From positions 9,463,194-9,527,193 of the forward strand of contig JAFMSR010000008.1 of the NCBI GenBank assembly GCA_022818135.1: 64,000 nucleotides of DNA, read 5' to 3'. Below, one piece after another: positions 24,418 through 39,700 of this stretch. The notes under the pieces are model-generated. The model searched no databases, was not told the DNA's origin, and saw only the letters and a list, made by a program, of their open reading frames with translations. This DNA comes from Saxidomus purpurata (Eukaryota; Mollusca; Bivalvia; Venerida; Veneridae). How positions within the stretch are numbered: position 1 is the stretch's first letter; every line of letters starts with the position of its first letter. The position numbers and the translations under genes were made by a program.

Positions 24418-24740
24418 AACCATAGGCTACCTACATTTTCCAATATACATTACTTTTTATTGTATTTCTTTTAAACCTATCTTATATTTCTTTTCTCTAC
24501 TAACAGTTTCATGGCTTGACGCGCAAATGTCTACGTCCCTGTAAATGTAGCTCCAGTCCGGAATAGGAACGGATATTACGGAATTAGTCGACAAGCGTGT
24601 AAGACGTTGACGTGTGAATCATACAGATCACCGGCTGAAATGTCAACAAAAAATGAAAATGAAAATAATGGAATTTTCAAAGAATCTACGCGAATAAATT
24701 AGTTTGTTCAGTGCTAAGATATGACGGATCGTGTGAAAAA
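24418..24740 (+). promoter_or_regulatory. AP4E1 promoter and 5' leader, with a 20-codon upstream frame
   Basis: Only about 320 bases separate the mobile element from the AP4E1 start codon, so a compact promoter must lie here unless there is an upstream exon. No TATA box is obvious; 24530-24620 is relatively CpG-rich. An upstream reading frame runs from ATG 24640 to TAG 24702, ending 38 bases before the AP4E1 ATG; if transcribed it would be expected to lower translation. Confidence 0.45.
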
Positions 24741-27700
24741 ATGGTGGACAAGAGTTTTACAGCTTTACCGCGATTTTTAAGCGAAGGCATCCTCGGGAAT
24801 TTAGTGGGCACTTCCCCGCCCACCACCACCACAGCTGCACCAGATGGAATATCTAGGGGATTTGAATTGTTCGTTCAGTCAGTTCGCAAGGCAAAGAATA
24901 AATATGTTAGTCATAACTTTTTCTTTTAATTTTTTTAATTTAATCATTCATTAAGCTTGCTGTTAGCCCAACTAATTGTGCACCAGGGCTTTTTGCTACA
25001 TGTATATACGGCCGCCCTTCGTAGAGACAAACATCTATGTAATATCAGTTTGTAAAATCAGTTGGTCTTGCAGTCGAAATATTGAAGCCAGCTTGCTGTC
25101 AACGTTGGGTGGTCAAAACTACTCTCGGTTTTAAATACAAGTTGCTGTGAATGTTTATTAGCCTAATGTATTTGCCAAACTTGTCTGATAACCAACTAAA
25201 CAGCTGCGGTTATTCTGGAGTAATTAACCTTTAATTTTGAAAATTTAGATAATTGAGCTGTTTTATAGTTAAAAGATAGACAGATAGAACATTTGGACTG
25301 CTACCAAATTCCAACTTGTAGTAACCAAAAATTTAATTTTAGTAAAAACATCCAGATTCTCAGTGCTTCAGTATTTGATTTGCTTTCATAGTTATCCTGA
25401 TGAAGGTTCAGAAAGGACTGAACCAGTAGAGTATTTGATATTAAAGTATATTCAACTCCACACTGTTGTTTGATTTGCTGTTCCTTTTATTTCACTTTTT
25501 AAGTTGTTTAAAAAAGAAATAGTTTAAAATGTGGTATTAGGCAGGGCTGTATATTATTATTAACACTGGTCTGCTGGACAGTCACCAGTCACTTTTGGGA
25601 AGGACAATTAATCTATGAAATCTACTTGGTTGGTTTGACCACCTTAAGTTGGAAATTGAATTTTTTCTTATCTATCAGTTAAAGAAACAGTCAAACATAT
25701 AGAGCTTCTTTTAATACAGCAGATTATGAAAGACATGGAAATAGTGATTTTAAGAGTAAACCATGTTTTCCAGTGAGTTGCTTTTCAATGCCCAATTACC
25801 AGGGAAAGAAAGTAGTACGACAATCTATTTTTGACTGACGGTGTAATCGCCGAGACTTGTTATGATGCCCACATATTTTATCCAATAGAGGACGGTCAGA
25901 TTTTGATTGACACGGCGAAATTGACGAGACTCGTGACGCATGATGAAAATTCTCGCGGGTCAAGTTGACGCACATGACATTTTTATTGGGGGTCAAATAT
26001 GGGTATTTCTCAATTTTCACAGGTCAAGAACCAAGGTCTCGGGTCAGTTGAACATCCTGATGTAGTATGAAGTCCCGTTTAGCATACATGTAAGACACAC
26101 AACTTATGATCTGCATTTAGTTGACATTAACTTAAATGTGCTGAAACCCCCTTCTGAATCTGATGCAAAACTCATTAGTTAACCAGATGCATCTGAACTT
26201 TACTGCATGATGTATGTATACATAAAACAGTAGAGTTCAACGTTATAAACTGGACATTATTATATCAAACTTCAACATGCATAATTATTATACTTACTGT
26301 AACATGGAAATTGTCTATAGGAAATTAAGCTGGACATATTATAAAAATGCACACTATGATATTACAGGGTTTATCTTTCCTGAATCTTTTTAGGATGAAG
26401 GACAGATTGTTAACAGAGAATTACAAACACTGCAGACAAACCTGTCACAGCCGAACATATCTATGGTATGTATGATTTATATTGGATATACTTGGCTGTA
26501 AGCTGAAATGTGCGTGTGAAACACACATGTCAAATATCTTGACCCCTTACTGTACTTACAGCATGGGCTACAGACAGAAGTTCTGTCTGTCAATGTTGTG
26601 ATGAGTGTAGACCATTATCACCTTACGCAGTCATCATTGTATTCATATCATAATACACTTGGAGCCACTTCTAACCCGACACTTATATAATTCGGTTTAA
26701 CTTCATTATTTTGTTTGCAGATTTCGTTCAAATTTAGAATATTATTAATTCATCACATAATACATACTTCTGCTTAATTTAATTTTAATAGATTAACAAA
26801 TACGTATAAAACTTAACAAATAAAAAAAATCGCTGTAAAATCCGAATTCACAAAATGGCATAACGTGAAATCCCAACAACGAGAAAAGTCACCGATTCAT
26901 AATATACACAAAGAAAAAAGTTAAGCACCCCCTGAATTTTTTAGAGTGGCTGATCTAACGAAGCTTTATCATGAAAATACCGTCAAATTGAACTAGGGAA
27001 GAAGAATGTAATCCGTGACAGCAACCCTTTGGCAAACAGAATGCGACATAACTGTAAGATTGTGTTGGGCTTTTCGGATGATATTGTTAAACAATAAACG
27101 GGTGCCGTTTTTATCCGAAATCAGAAACACATTTAAGTATGGAACTGTAGAGGTCATAGGAAGATTTAAGGTGGAAAATTAGAGTAAACAATGCAATTTT
27201 GAGTTTTCAGATGACATTCATACTTCATAGGTTCAGTAGCAGAGTAAACCTAAACTGTGCCTGTGTGACAACCCTGACTATTCTGCTCCAGATGAACCTG
27301 GGATCTTTTTAAAGACAATCTACTTTCACTTGCAGTGCAAAACTGTTTGCAGTTCGTGCAGAGGGTTGCTGATATGATTTACAGCATGTTTTCCTTCGTT
27401 TATTTGAAGGTGATTTCATGATACAATAATTTTTTGAAGTCACTATATAACTTCCAGGGGATGCTTAACATTTCTCTAGGTGTATAAAATCCGTACATCG
27501 GCGTAAAGAAACGAAATACAATGTACTTGTATTTTACAGATAAATTTCCATCTTTGTTACGATTTATAGTGAACAGGTTAATACTGCATATATTTGCTAA
27601 TGAAATTATTGCCAAATAAATATGATACATTTATATAAGTGACTGTCCGAGTGATAAGCCAGCAAGAAATATGTCAATTGCGCGACCACGCTCTTGGTTA

Positions 27701-30700
27701 TTCATTCGAAGTGACTGATTTTTAAAATCAAAATTCTGTTTTTACGGTTTGAATTGAGTTATAGAATAATAAAATGAAAATGAAAATCGATATTTTTCGC
27801 TCACCTACATTTCCCCGGGCAAAATGGTGAAATCGGACTTGTCACACGTGCGAAAGTAACCGATCGTCACAGTTGAACGGTTTTATCATTTTTATACAGC
27901 TATTGTTGCCAAACAACATAATATTTAATTTGAAATAAATATCTTGAACCGTATAAGAGAAAATCGAATTTGAAAAGTGTCGGGTTAGAAATGGCTCCAA
28001 GTGTATACAGTGTTCAAACATGTATTCATATCATAGTCTACAGTGCTCAATACATGTATTCATATCCAAATCTACTGTACTCAATATATATATTCATATC
28101 ATAGTCTACAGTGCTCAATACATGTATTCATATCATAGTCTACAGTGCTCAATACATGTATTCATATCATAGTCTACAGTGATCAATACATGTATTCATA
28201 TCATAGTCTACATTACTCAATACATGTATTTATATCATAGTCTACAGTGCTCAGTACATGTATTCATATCATAGTCTACATTACTCAATACATGTATTCA
28301 TATCATAGACCACAGTACTCAATACATGTATTCATATCATAGACCACAGTGCTGAATACATGTATTCATATCATAGACTACAGTACTCAATACATGTATT
28401 CATATCATAGACCACAGTGCTCAATACAAGTATTTATATCATACTCTACATTACTCAATACATGTATTCAGTTGCTGGACTTTGCATTGAACTTTATGAA
28501 CTACAAATAGTTCTGTAACGATTGAAAGATGCCCAATGTGCAAGTGGTATAACAAGAACAGCCACTGTGGTTATTTTACAGTACTTTAGACTGGCAATAT
28601 CATGCAATTTTTATCTACATTGCTAAAAGTAAAACATTTATGTAGTTTTACATGTACTGAATTAGTAAACAAATCATGATGCCAGACCAGCTTCCAGGTT
28701 CTCTAAACCTTAGTGCTGGCATGGATGTTCTCAACAGGAACAAAAAATCACCTTGTTTAAAGTGACATTATGCTCATCTTACTGCACATAGTGTATTTTT
28801 GGTGACAGTTTTATAAAAGCAATTTTCGGTAGCTGTGCATTTAAATGTGTTAAACTAATGATAATGCCGCATTAATATTTGAAGTTTGTGCTTTAGAAAT
28901 TGAATAAATGGACTAATAAAATAATAATTCCTTCCTTGGCAGTGATCTCCCTTGTGTAATTAATGTTGCTCGGCAGTGGAAGGGAAACAACTCTGACATG
29001 CATTTATTTATTTCTTAAATTGACTCTCCCAGTCAAAATAGGAAAAGTAATATTTGGAAAGTTATTATTTCGTACTGCTAGCAGGAAAAGTTTGTTGTAT
29101 TGGGTCAAAAGTTATTATTTCCTCTACCCTTTTCACACACACCTATTTCAGCTGGAATTTTACTTTAAAAAAATGTGCATAATGTCACTTTAATTAAATG
29201 TCTTTTTTTTGCATCTAAATGGAAATTGTACTTTTCTGGTCTATATTTCAGGTGCAGATGAGAGATTTCCTGTGTAGGATGGTGTACTGTCACATGTTAG
29301 GATATGATGTAACATTTGGTCTGATACATGCTGTCAAGCTGGCTCAACAAGGTGCACACATAGACAAGAAAACAGGTAACTGTCCTGAATAGGTAGGAAG
29401 TACTGTGCAGATGTCTTTAGATCCCTTCGGAATTAATACTAGAGCAATGCTGTTGACTCATCCGTTAGAATATAAACAATACTTGAATGTAGGCCGAATG
29501 GTTGATTTAGAGTAAAAAAAAATTCATCTAAATAGAGAATTTAAAAAATAAACATATTTAAAGTTTGTAATTCATTGTATTCTGATTGGTTGATAGATTA
29601 TGTCTTGTTAGCTTTGTTGGTGGTTTTCAAGAGCTTGTCATTGTACCTAGCATATGTACTTCTCATTAGTAAGGCCTGTGTTTGACTCCCAGTCTGGGGG
29701 TGCGTTAGGTAATATGCTAGTTAGCAGACTAACAAAGTGCAATTTTCCCTGACTTCATAATATTATTCTGTAAGACCGGTATAATACACCATCATCTTAA
29801 ATGTTTGAAAAAGCATAGTGCTATTGTAGTGTTAAAGACAATTTGATGCATTTTTAATTGCTTATAGTTATAAGTAATGTGGTTATCAATTGTAAAACAT
29901 GTATTTTTCAGGTTATCTAGCCTGTTCTCTCCTCATGCACAGAGATCACGAGCTTATTCTTCTTCTTGTCAATACAATACAGAAGGTATATTTCTTTAAC
30001 TTTATAGTACAGTTTGAAAGGAAAGTGCTAAACTTACACAGGACATAGTGCATTGTATTAAGTAAAGCAAAGGAATTCATATGAATTATTATGCCTTATT
30101 TTGTTAAACCTGTTTTGACTCCATGCAAGGACCTATCCATTGCTCTATGGTACATTTGCAGAATTTTTGAAATCAACATCAGAAATTTTAAACATATTAG
30201 CCAAAATTTCAATTGCATTTGCAAAAAAAAACGTGAAAGATTTTTTAAACTAGCAGAGCACTCGAAAGTATAGAATATGTTGTCCATTATGTTGAATTTG
30301 TCTTGTATTTTGCAGGATTTAAAGAGTAGCAACATTTTAGATAACCTAGCAGCTCTCTCTGCCTGTAGTCAGCTAGTGCCTGTTGAAATGATTCCATCTG
30401 TGTTACCTATGGTCCTCGATAAACTCAGACATTCAAGGTATGTCATGACATTGGCCAAATTAAGGAACTACAAAAAAATGTTCTTAATTAACAATATCTG
30501 TCTGTAATGTTTGCTTGACTAATAACTCGGAATGCTTGATGGGGATTTTTGATCAGGCTAGTTCAGGAAGGTTTTCATGAAACACAGTTCTTTGTCAATA
30601 CAGGATGCTCTGTTACTTCTAGTTTGATAGGAGTTATGGCGCTTTGAATTATTTATGCCCTCATACAGCATAATTTTTTACTGTTTTAAACTTCTTGAAA

Positions 30701-33700
30701 TTTCAATAAAACTTCAAAGAGTTTCAAAGCACCAGTGAAAGTTTGTCACATGCAACACTTTGGTCATCAGCTAGAATGTCAAGGTCATACTTAGTGGTCA
30801 AGGCCTCAGAACAGGTTACACAACTGTGTCTCGGCCATAAATTCTTAATGTAAGTGGGATTTTCAGTTGAACTTCACAAAATTATAAAGGACTGTTGGAA
30901 AGTGAACAAATGAGAAACATAAACTTGAAGTAAACTTCACAGACATATACATCACAGTGTGAAAGGTGTTTCTCAACATAAGAAATCAGGAATAGTGTTG
31001 TGAGACGATCACAGATGTGCAGATGTGTACAAAGCAACTTCAATGATTCAGTAGTCTGACATTTATGGTGTAATTTACTTTCAAAGTACAAATTTGTCTT
31101 TGACAAAAAATACAGGTCTTTTGGAAAAAATCAATCATATCAACAACAAATAGCCTGTGATATACATGTATACCAACTGTATTTTGATTGGATGAAAATA
31201 TCACAAATTTGATATAGTGGTAAATGTGAACAATGTAATCTGTGTTACAGAGAGCTTGTGAGACAGAAGGCAGTGATGTGTTTATATCAGTTCCAGTTAC
31301 TTGCCCCTGACTTATTAGAACATAACCAGAATGATCTGTTGAAAATGCTTTTTGATAAAGACCCAGGAGTAATGGCAGCTACTGTAAACATAGCCCAGAA
31401 TTATATACAGGTGAGTTAACTAATCCTGAGGTGACAGGCAAGTCTCTTGCTTTAAGTTTCCAGAAATTATGAACAGCTAGGTTATCTGTATCAGCAGTCA
31501 TATACTGTTGAGACAGTGTCTATTTGTTTAGGACTTTTACTGAGATTTGACAAAATTCACGTCTTCAATCAGCTTCGTGAAATGTTTTATTCCTTCAATA
31601 CAGTTGTTAGGGGATTCTGTTGAACTTTGATATCCCTGACAAAAACAGGATTAAACAACAAACCAGCAGAGTTCCCGAATTCCCACTGTTTGGTAGATGA
31701 CCTTGAAATGACATACTTGGCAATTACTTGCATCGTTAACGCTACATGTATATTAAGCACAAAATAGTTTAAAGGCTGCACAGCTAGATGAAATATATCA
31801 GTTTTAAAGTCATCAGTTTGTATAATGACATATATCTGACTGTTTTAGAGAAATCCTGAAAGTTGTGGAAGTTTTGGAGAAACCCTGGTATCCATACTGA
31901 AACAGATATCTTCACATAGAATGGCAACCATGTTTGAATATCACACCATACCATTTCCGTGGTTACAAATTCAGATTATCAGATGTCTTGCTAGACTCTC
32001 CTCAGTGCATGAAAGGTAAATTTGTCCTGTTAATCTCTTCTCTGTTGTAGTGGTAAAAGTTTGAACAGTACAGTTGCCCTGGACAGCATGAATTGTGTGT
32101 GCTTATTAACCAAATACATTAATCTTGTAAATTGATATAATTATAAGCTTTAGTTTAAGCATATTTAATCGCCAAATTTTTTTGCAAAACATATATAATT
32201 GCAATCCAATGTACAATGCAAACAGCGAGTGGATGGAACTGAAAGCAAAGTGCTTGTTAAAAGGTTCGTTCCACTATACAAAAAATGTATATGAAATCAC
32301 GGCACTTGGGTTATGGCAAACGTTAGTAATTTCAATGGATTGGCTGCAGAAAACAACAGAGTCATAAATAGTTAATAAGTTAGATACAAAATCATGAGAA
32401 TAATGACAAACACAAACTGAGAGAACAGAGGATGCATATCTTTTGAAAAATAAGGTGGAAAAATAGGAGGGAATAGGAGTGATTGAAGCACTTGAAGATC
32501 AGTGTCAACATTACATTTTTCTCTGAATATTTGACAGGAAATTGACAGGTCAACATAATTTTCGAATTGGGATGGATCGTGTTAACATAATTTTTCAATA
32601 TGACAGGAAATTCAATTGGATGGTCTTATAAAAAAATTTCGGTTCTGGACCATTTCACATTATGAGGGGTATTGAAATAATGTGAAACCATTGAAAAGTA
32701 TTGTGGCGGGGAGCATGTCCAATTTTCAATCAATTTCAGAGAACAAAATCTACCCGACAGAAGATTTTATCACATTCATAATTTTATCATTTACTTGAAT
32801 TATGTACTCGGGTTAGTAACGTAGGACCATCACAGCCCTCTTATTTATACATTTGATCTTTCAGCTTATCCACAAGCCTGGCACCATTGATGAAAGAGAT
32901 TTTACAGAAGACAAGTATCAAAGAACCTATTGCATTTTGTAAATTTACTTCAACAGTTTTTACTTTTTGTAGAAAAAAATTACATGGCGCACATTCATAC
33001 TGGAAAATAAATTGATGAAACTGTTAAATAATTTTTTGTATGAGTAACAGACCTGTTGAAATTCTGTTGAGAAAGTTAATTTGAAACTTTCACTTATACA
33101 GCCAAATTAAACATGCTTTCAGAATGCATGATTATAGTTTACACTGGTTATAAATTTCTGTTACACAATAAAAAAATCAAACATAACATATTAACTGTGG
33201 GATTCGACCCAGTCTAGTAATAAAAATACCACTTCTACGCTAACCACTGAGCTATTTCTTCTTCTGTATGGAGATGAGATTTAATTCAAATATAACATTG
33301 TCGTAGATGGTTGTTCCCCCTGTTTTCAATAATAACAGTGTTAAAAAATGGTCATCTAAACTAGTGCAGCGGCCTGGCACAGACAGTAATGCTATATCCA
33401 AAACAGTCCCTGCTGGATCAAACAGCCATCAAATTTAAGTGGCCACTTTTGTTATATCTAGTTAGACTAGCTGCTTTACACAGGTTTTACTGTTTTTGAT
33501 ATATTTGTGTCACATGGTTAATGCATTATTCATTTTACCAACCTATTATTCTTGTATATTTCAGCAATTTTGTACGAGTGTATACAATGTATCTTGTGTA
33601 TTAATTCACCTAAACCACTCCTGGACGAAGCGGCTCAACATATACAGAGGTTCCTGCTCTCCAATAACCCAAACTTAAAGTTCATAGGTATATCAACTTA

Positions 33701-36700
33701 ATACCTGATTTAGTATTTTTATTTTGTATGTTGTTGTAAAATCTTCAAACATGCATCAGATTGTTTATCCCTTGGAATAAGTTTTTATTTTATGTTTTCC
33801 AGTGAATTATAGTTTTCTCAGTGAAATAAAAGTGATAATCCACAGTTTTGAAACAGTGGATTACCATTATTATTTTTCACTGTTTTTGCAATCTAAAACC
33901 CAGATTAGCGTCAAAAAGGATACCGAGCGTAATTAATGTTGGAAACCATTCGACGATTACTTTGTTAAAATGACACCATTTCGCCACTCTTGAAAATATC
34001 ACTTTTGGCACCCACTCAATGAAATTATAACATGATCTTACACGGAAACCAACAATTAACCTCTATATGCTCATTTACTTTAGCATGATTAGAAAAGAAT
34101 TCTCAAGCCTATTTTGTCACTCACCTAGCATGTGTGGTCATGGCTCCATAGTGGTTCAAACGTGCCACCTCTTAGTTGGCTTGCTATAACCTTAGTGACT
34201 AAAACCACTGCTGTCTACAGTTTATTACATGATACAAAGAATTTACAATTATCATAAGTGAAAACTTTCTTGAGGCTGATATCAATCAGAAAAGAATGAA
34301 ATCCTTACTTACACTTGTAAAATGTACAAAAATCACGAACATGTATTTTGCACGATTTTGTCATGTACTACTGTCTTGAACACAACTGGACTTGAAAACA
34401 AGTTAAACATGCTTTCAGAGTGCATTATTATACTTTACACTGACCATAAATTTCCATTACACAAGTAAAAAAGAAATGCCATACATAAACATATTTCACT
34501 CCGTGGGATTCAAACCAGCCAAGTAATTGAAATACCACCTAACAGTCTTCCACGCTAACCACTGAGCTATTTCTTCCTCTGTGTGGATCCTATTATATTA
34601 GGACCTAGATGGAGATGAGATTTGATTTAAATATAACATTGTGGTAGCTGGTTGTTTCCCCTGTTTTCAATAGTAACAGTGTGTAAATTATGTTAACTGC
34701 AGCCCCCAGGCCCCCAACTAAACTTTTCAGTATTTTGGAAAATCTTAACTTCCATCCATGTAAACATAACATGACATCACTATCAATTTATCTAAACTGA
34801 CTTATAGCTAAATCTTCATACATTTTTGATTTTATTTGTACATGCAATTATATAACTTTGTTTACACTACTGTAGTGCCTGTCCAGAAGATATCTAAGGA
34901 ACAAACAGACTATTTTCACTTTGAAATGTGCATCATGAAATTTTCTCTCTTGTTATTCAGGCGTGAAGCTGCTGGTATCTTTAGTGCAAGTGAACCCAGA
35001 CTACTCTGTGAATTATCAACAACTTATTGTGCAATCACTGGAAAATCCTGATCTCACTGTTCAGAAAAAGGTATAAAACTGTAAATATTTACTCTAAATA
35101 TTGAAATCAGATTTTACCTCCAACAGCATATCTATTGATAATTACAGTCAAACTTGTGTTAAAGACCACCCCCAAATATAGACTAACCTGCAAATAAAGA
35201 CCAGCAGGGACAGAGACAAAACATTTCGTTATTCTGCTATTATGGAAACACCTGAGAATAAAAATCACCTGTCAACAAAGTCTGTTCGAGCACTTTTGGT
35301 CAGTGGTCTTTGTACAAAGGTTTGACTGTATATTGTTTGTTTTTGTCAAAGATTTGTTGTGTTTTGAGGCAAGAGCAGCATTTCAGCAGCTTCATTCTAA
35401 ATCTGTACCTGATTGACCTTGATCCTTCTTAGTTCCTTGAAAGAGCATTTATCTACCAGTTTAGAGGGTACCATCTTTATCAAATAGGTTGATATCAAGG
35501 AATGTTTACCAACTGAATAATAGACAGTGAAAACCATGTCAGATAATAATGCCAAGGACTTAGTTGTACATACCAGATTGAAAACAGGAAGATATGAATT
35601 AAGAAAAAAAACAAAGTAACTTCTGTAAAAAATTTCAGAGCAGCTAATGTAAAATCTTTATACAATTTCAGATGCACAAGTTGCTTTATGAGATAGTCAA
35701 TGATAGAAATGTTACTGTTGTATGTGGCAAATTGTTGACCCAGTTACAGACATCAACTGATAAATACTGGAGGTCAGAGGTCATCACTATGGTTTTTAGT
35801 CTTGTTAAAAGGTCAGTTTTGAACTACAAGTTTTAAACCTGCAGGTAAAATAAATTGCAGTTGTTAATTGAGAAAACTCTGGTAGTAGTACTTGTTGCTT
35901 TTCCTATGATAGTAACAGATAATGACACTTTGCAAGTGCCATGAGTGAAGAGTGAAGACAATGAAAGTAAGGCTCTCTTAGAGCAGGAGTCTTGAGACCA
36001 ATCAGGTGGAGCAGGGATTTTTTAGAAGATTCACATTTAGACGGTATCATGATCATAAACTAGGACTAAGGCTCATAAATTAATAGTTCAGTCCCCAAGT
36101 GTTAAGTTTAGGGTTCATTCCCCTGAAGAATTTTGCAAGATAGAGAGTTTGCTGAGAAGAGATTTTCTTCTTTTGTATCATACTCTTATTCCAGTAACGT
36201 ATTTCACAATATTGATGTTAGAAATCTTCACCTTTAGTCTAATTTATACACAAGACGGTTGACAGTTACTTGAAGGGAACTGTTGGAAAATTATGTTCTG
36301 TAAATCATGAAATATTTTCGAGAACTTTATTTTTCGCGATTTTTTTGCGAGATCAGTTGTTTTTGCTAGTTCAAGGTTCTCTGGAAATGAACGATTTACG
36401 GAAACTTACAGAATGGCTTGATAAGGAATTCATGGTTTTGTGAATTGATCCGGAGATTAAAAAAATCGCGAACTTTTTATCTCGCCAATTCAAAGTGATT
36501 TACAGTATAGCACATCAAGGTTTGTCAGACCTAGTCTGAGAACCGAGCATATCAGGCATGAATGATTCATTAGCTTACAGGTTGTGTGAAGTGATATGGA
36601 TATTTTATATAAGTTATTCCTTTCAGGTTTGATACTGATGCTCGGTGGCAGGTAGACACAGTATTTACATGCTTACAATATGGAAATGATGTAATCAAAG

Positions 36701-39700
36701 ATCATACACTGAACACTGTGATGGACGTCCTAGAAAATAGTGAGTACTTGATCTCTCTTCATTTTGATCCTCTTATTTGGTAAAGCATAGTCATTCGCAT
36801 GGAATGAAAAGTGAATGTGTTTGGTACAAATATTTTAAAGGAAAAAATTGATCTTTTTTACACGCACTTGGAGGAATTTTTAAGTCATCTGGAGATGTGT
36901 GATCTTAAGTGAATCTTCACGGAACTAAGCAGTTAATTTGTGTTTAGTATTGAAAAATAATAAAGCAACGTAAAATGCTTTTTTGCTTGGTAAATGTTCA
37001 TTATTTCATATTTGAACAGAGTTTTTATGCAGAGGAGCTGATCAGAGGTGTCAGAAGTTACTGGTCCAAAAGTGTGTTGGTATTCTTGTTAGTAACAGTT
37101 CATTAGGAACATCACAGCATATCTCAGCATGGGTAAGTTGAATAAACTATTGTTTATACTGACTTATTTATTCTCGATTGGAAAACAGTTCTACAACTTA
37201 TTTAATTGCCCCGTATTCAGATGGAAAAGAGAAGCTAATTGGTATATTTGTGTCATGCCTAAGGACACTGCCGACATGACGGTGGTAGGGATTGAACCCG
37301 TGAGCCCTTCGATCCTGAGGCGAACGCACTACCACTGCGCCACGGCGGCTTCACTATAAATTAATAAACTATGATTTATTATACAGTTTAACTGCCTGAT
37401 TTTCATCTCATATATGAAAATAAACATTTTTGTCTGGAAAACTCCCACACAGTGGAACCTGTGTTAAACAACCAGGAAACAAAAGAAGTAGGCCTATAGA
37501 GCATGTGTTTTTGCGAAAAGTGACTGTTTGGAATTTGATACTATCTACGGCAAGTGGCTGTTTGATTCTAGTTGACTAGTTACAAAAGTTTAATATGTTT
37601 GACTGAGTGAAAAGGGGGCTTATGATTGACTAGCTGACAGTTTAAACATATAAATCAACATCTGTGTGTTACATCTGTAAGAATTTCCAGTCAGTGCTAG
37701 TGTTGACTGGGTTACTATGGTAACTTAGACTCGAAATGTGCCACCTCTGATAATTTTATGTTCAGAGAAATGAATTGCACAAGAGTTTATGTGTTTATGT
37801 TATAAGTCTGGTCAAACAGTGTGGAACAAAAGATAGAAGCACGTGGATGCAATTATACACTGCTGCAATTTGCCCACTGGAATACCCATGCTCCTTTTTT
37901 TGGGGTGGTTCTATCCGAATACATGGGCAATTATTTAACAGGGATTCTGCGATGCTATTTGCCTAGATTTGTATTTTTTAACAAAATGGACAAGTCATCA
38001 TTAAAGAAATAGGTCCCTATTCCTATTAAAGGAACATTAGTGCTTTTGATATATTGAAATGATTCTCACTACAGTTCTTTACTGTCAACTGTAATTTAAA
38101 GGAAAGACATACAGTCTGAATTGGTTTTAGTATACATGGACTTAATCTTGATAACTTTATTTGTTTTGTAAATTACAGGTTTTAGGAGAATTATGTTCGT
38201 TTTTGAAGAATATGCCTGATGACAAAGTGATCTCCCTTTTCACTCGTCATCTGACCAATGAGAAACAAGCATATCCCATACAGAGCAGTGTTGTTACAGC
38301 ATTACAGAATCTGGTGGTAAGAGGAGTGGTTAACTGTGATACCATGGCAACAAAATTAAAGGAATGTTTGAAAACAGAGCTTCCAGTTGTGATAAAACAG
38401 GTAGAGTTGGGAGGTTGGAAAACCTATGTCAGATCAACTTATCTTACATACAAGAACTCAATATAAGTAACATAGTTAAGCATCATATGTTTGTAATAGT
38501 TTAGGTAATACCAGAAAATGTGCTGTCGTAGAGAAATGCTGCTTACAGATATATTACTGTTCATAATGACCATCATAATTTTAGATAAAACATTAATTAG
38601 TGATTTATACTCCTAGAATAATGAGCATTGCCACAGCTATAACAAAAAAATATGGATCTGTATAACATTTTCATTCACATTGAATATAGAGGAAATCTGT
38701 AAAAATCTTTTTTGACTCTCGTAGTCAAAAATAAAAAAACCAACCTTTCGGTTATGTATATCTCAATTTGTATCTATCAATAAGAGAAATAACTTGGTTA
38801 AACTTACTTCTTACATGATTGTAAAGCATCCACTGTGTTTTCAGCATCATTCTTTACCATAACTCAATATGGCCATAATGAAGGGTAATATAAGGTTTTA
38901 GATATTTGCATTTTTTTTAAATTTTTGTAAATGTTCATCTAAGGAAGGGAACTGGTTGTTTTTTTAAGTATGGGTACTTTTGACATAATTATGTACATGA
39001 CTTTGACATTCTGTATTAATTTCACGATTCTAGCGTGTGACTGTGATTCTTGAGGTGTGTAAACATGGGTTGACTCTGAGTTACCATGACAACATGGACA
39101 CAACCTTAACCTTTCTTGATGATGTTGTGACTGAAGATCTTGGACAGGGTGGAAATCCATATGTACCCTTGCATCTTAGAGGGGTCTCCCTAGGTAGTAT
39201 ATTCCTGTCAGGTTCTGTTTCTTGTTTAGTAATTATTATACATGCATGATAGCATATTGGCTTGTAATATTATCTATAATAAACTGTCAAATTTTAAAGG
39301 GAAATGCATTTACATGTAGTGTACTGTTATAGATGCTAGTAGATGGAAGTAGTACAGATAAGATTTATTCTCATCACAGAAGGCTCACCTCTTAAGGTCT
39401 CTGGATTGTTTACCCATATGGTAGGGGCTCTTATCCCACCTTTTGTATAGATTGAATCCCAACCTTATTAACTCTTCTTTTGGCTCTTGGTTAGAACTGA
39501 AGGCAGCAGTCAGTGAACATTGGCTATAAGTTTGAAGAACTTATGTCTCTTACATCACTGTAAAATATGTTTGAAATTACTATGAATGTTTATATATATA
39601 AAAAAACAAACTCAATAGGTAGGCAAAAGGGATAGATTTTATGAGGTGAATTTTCATAGATTTTGTAAAGCCGTGAGTATAGTACTAAGTCTTATGTTTG

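Noticed and set aside
28004..28472. CRISPR-like array
   Set aside because: Units are contiguous 33-bp repeats without unique spacers, in an intron of a eukaryotic gene.
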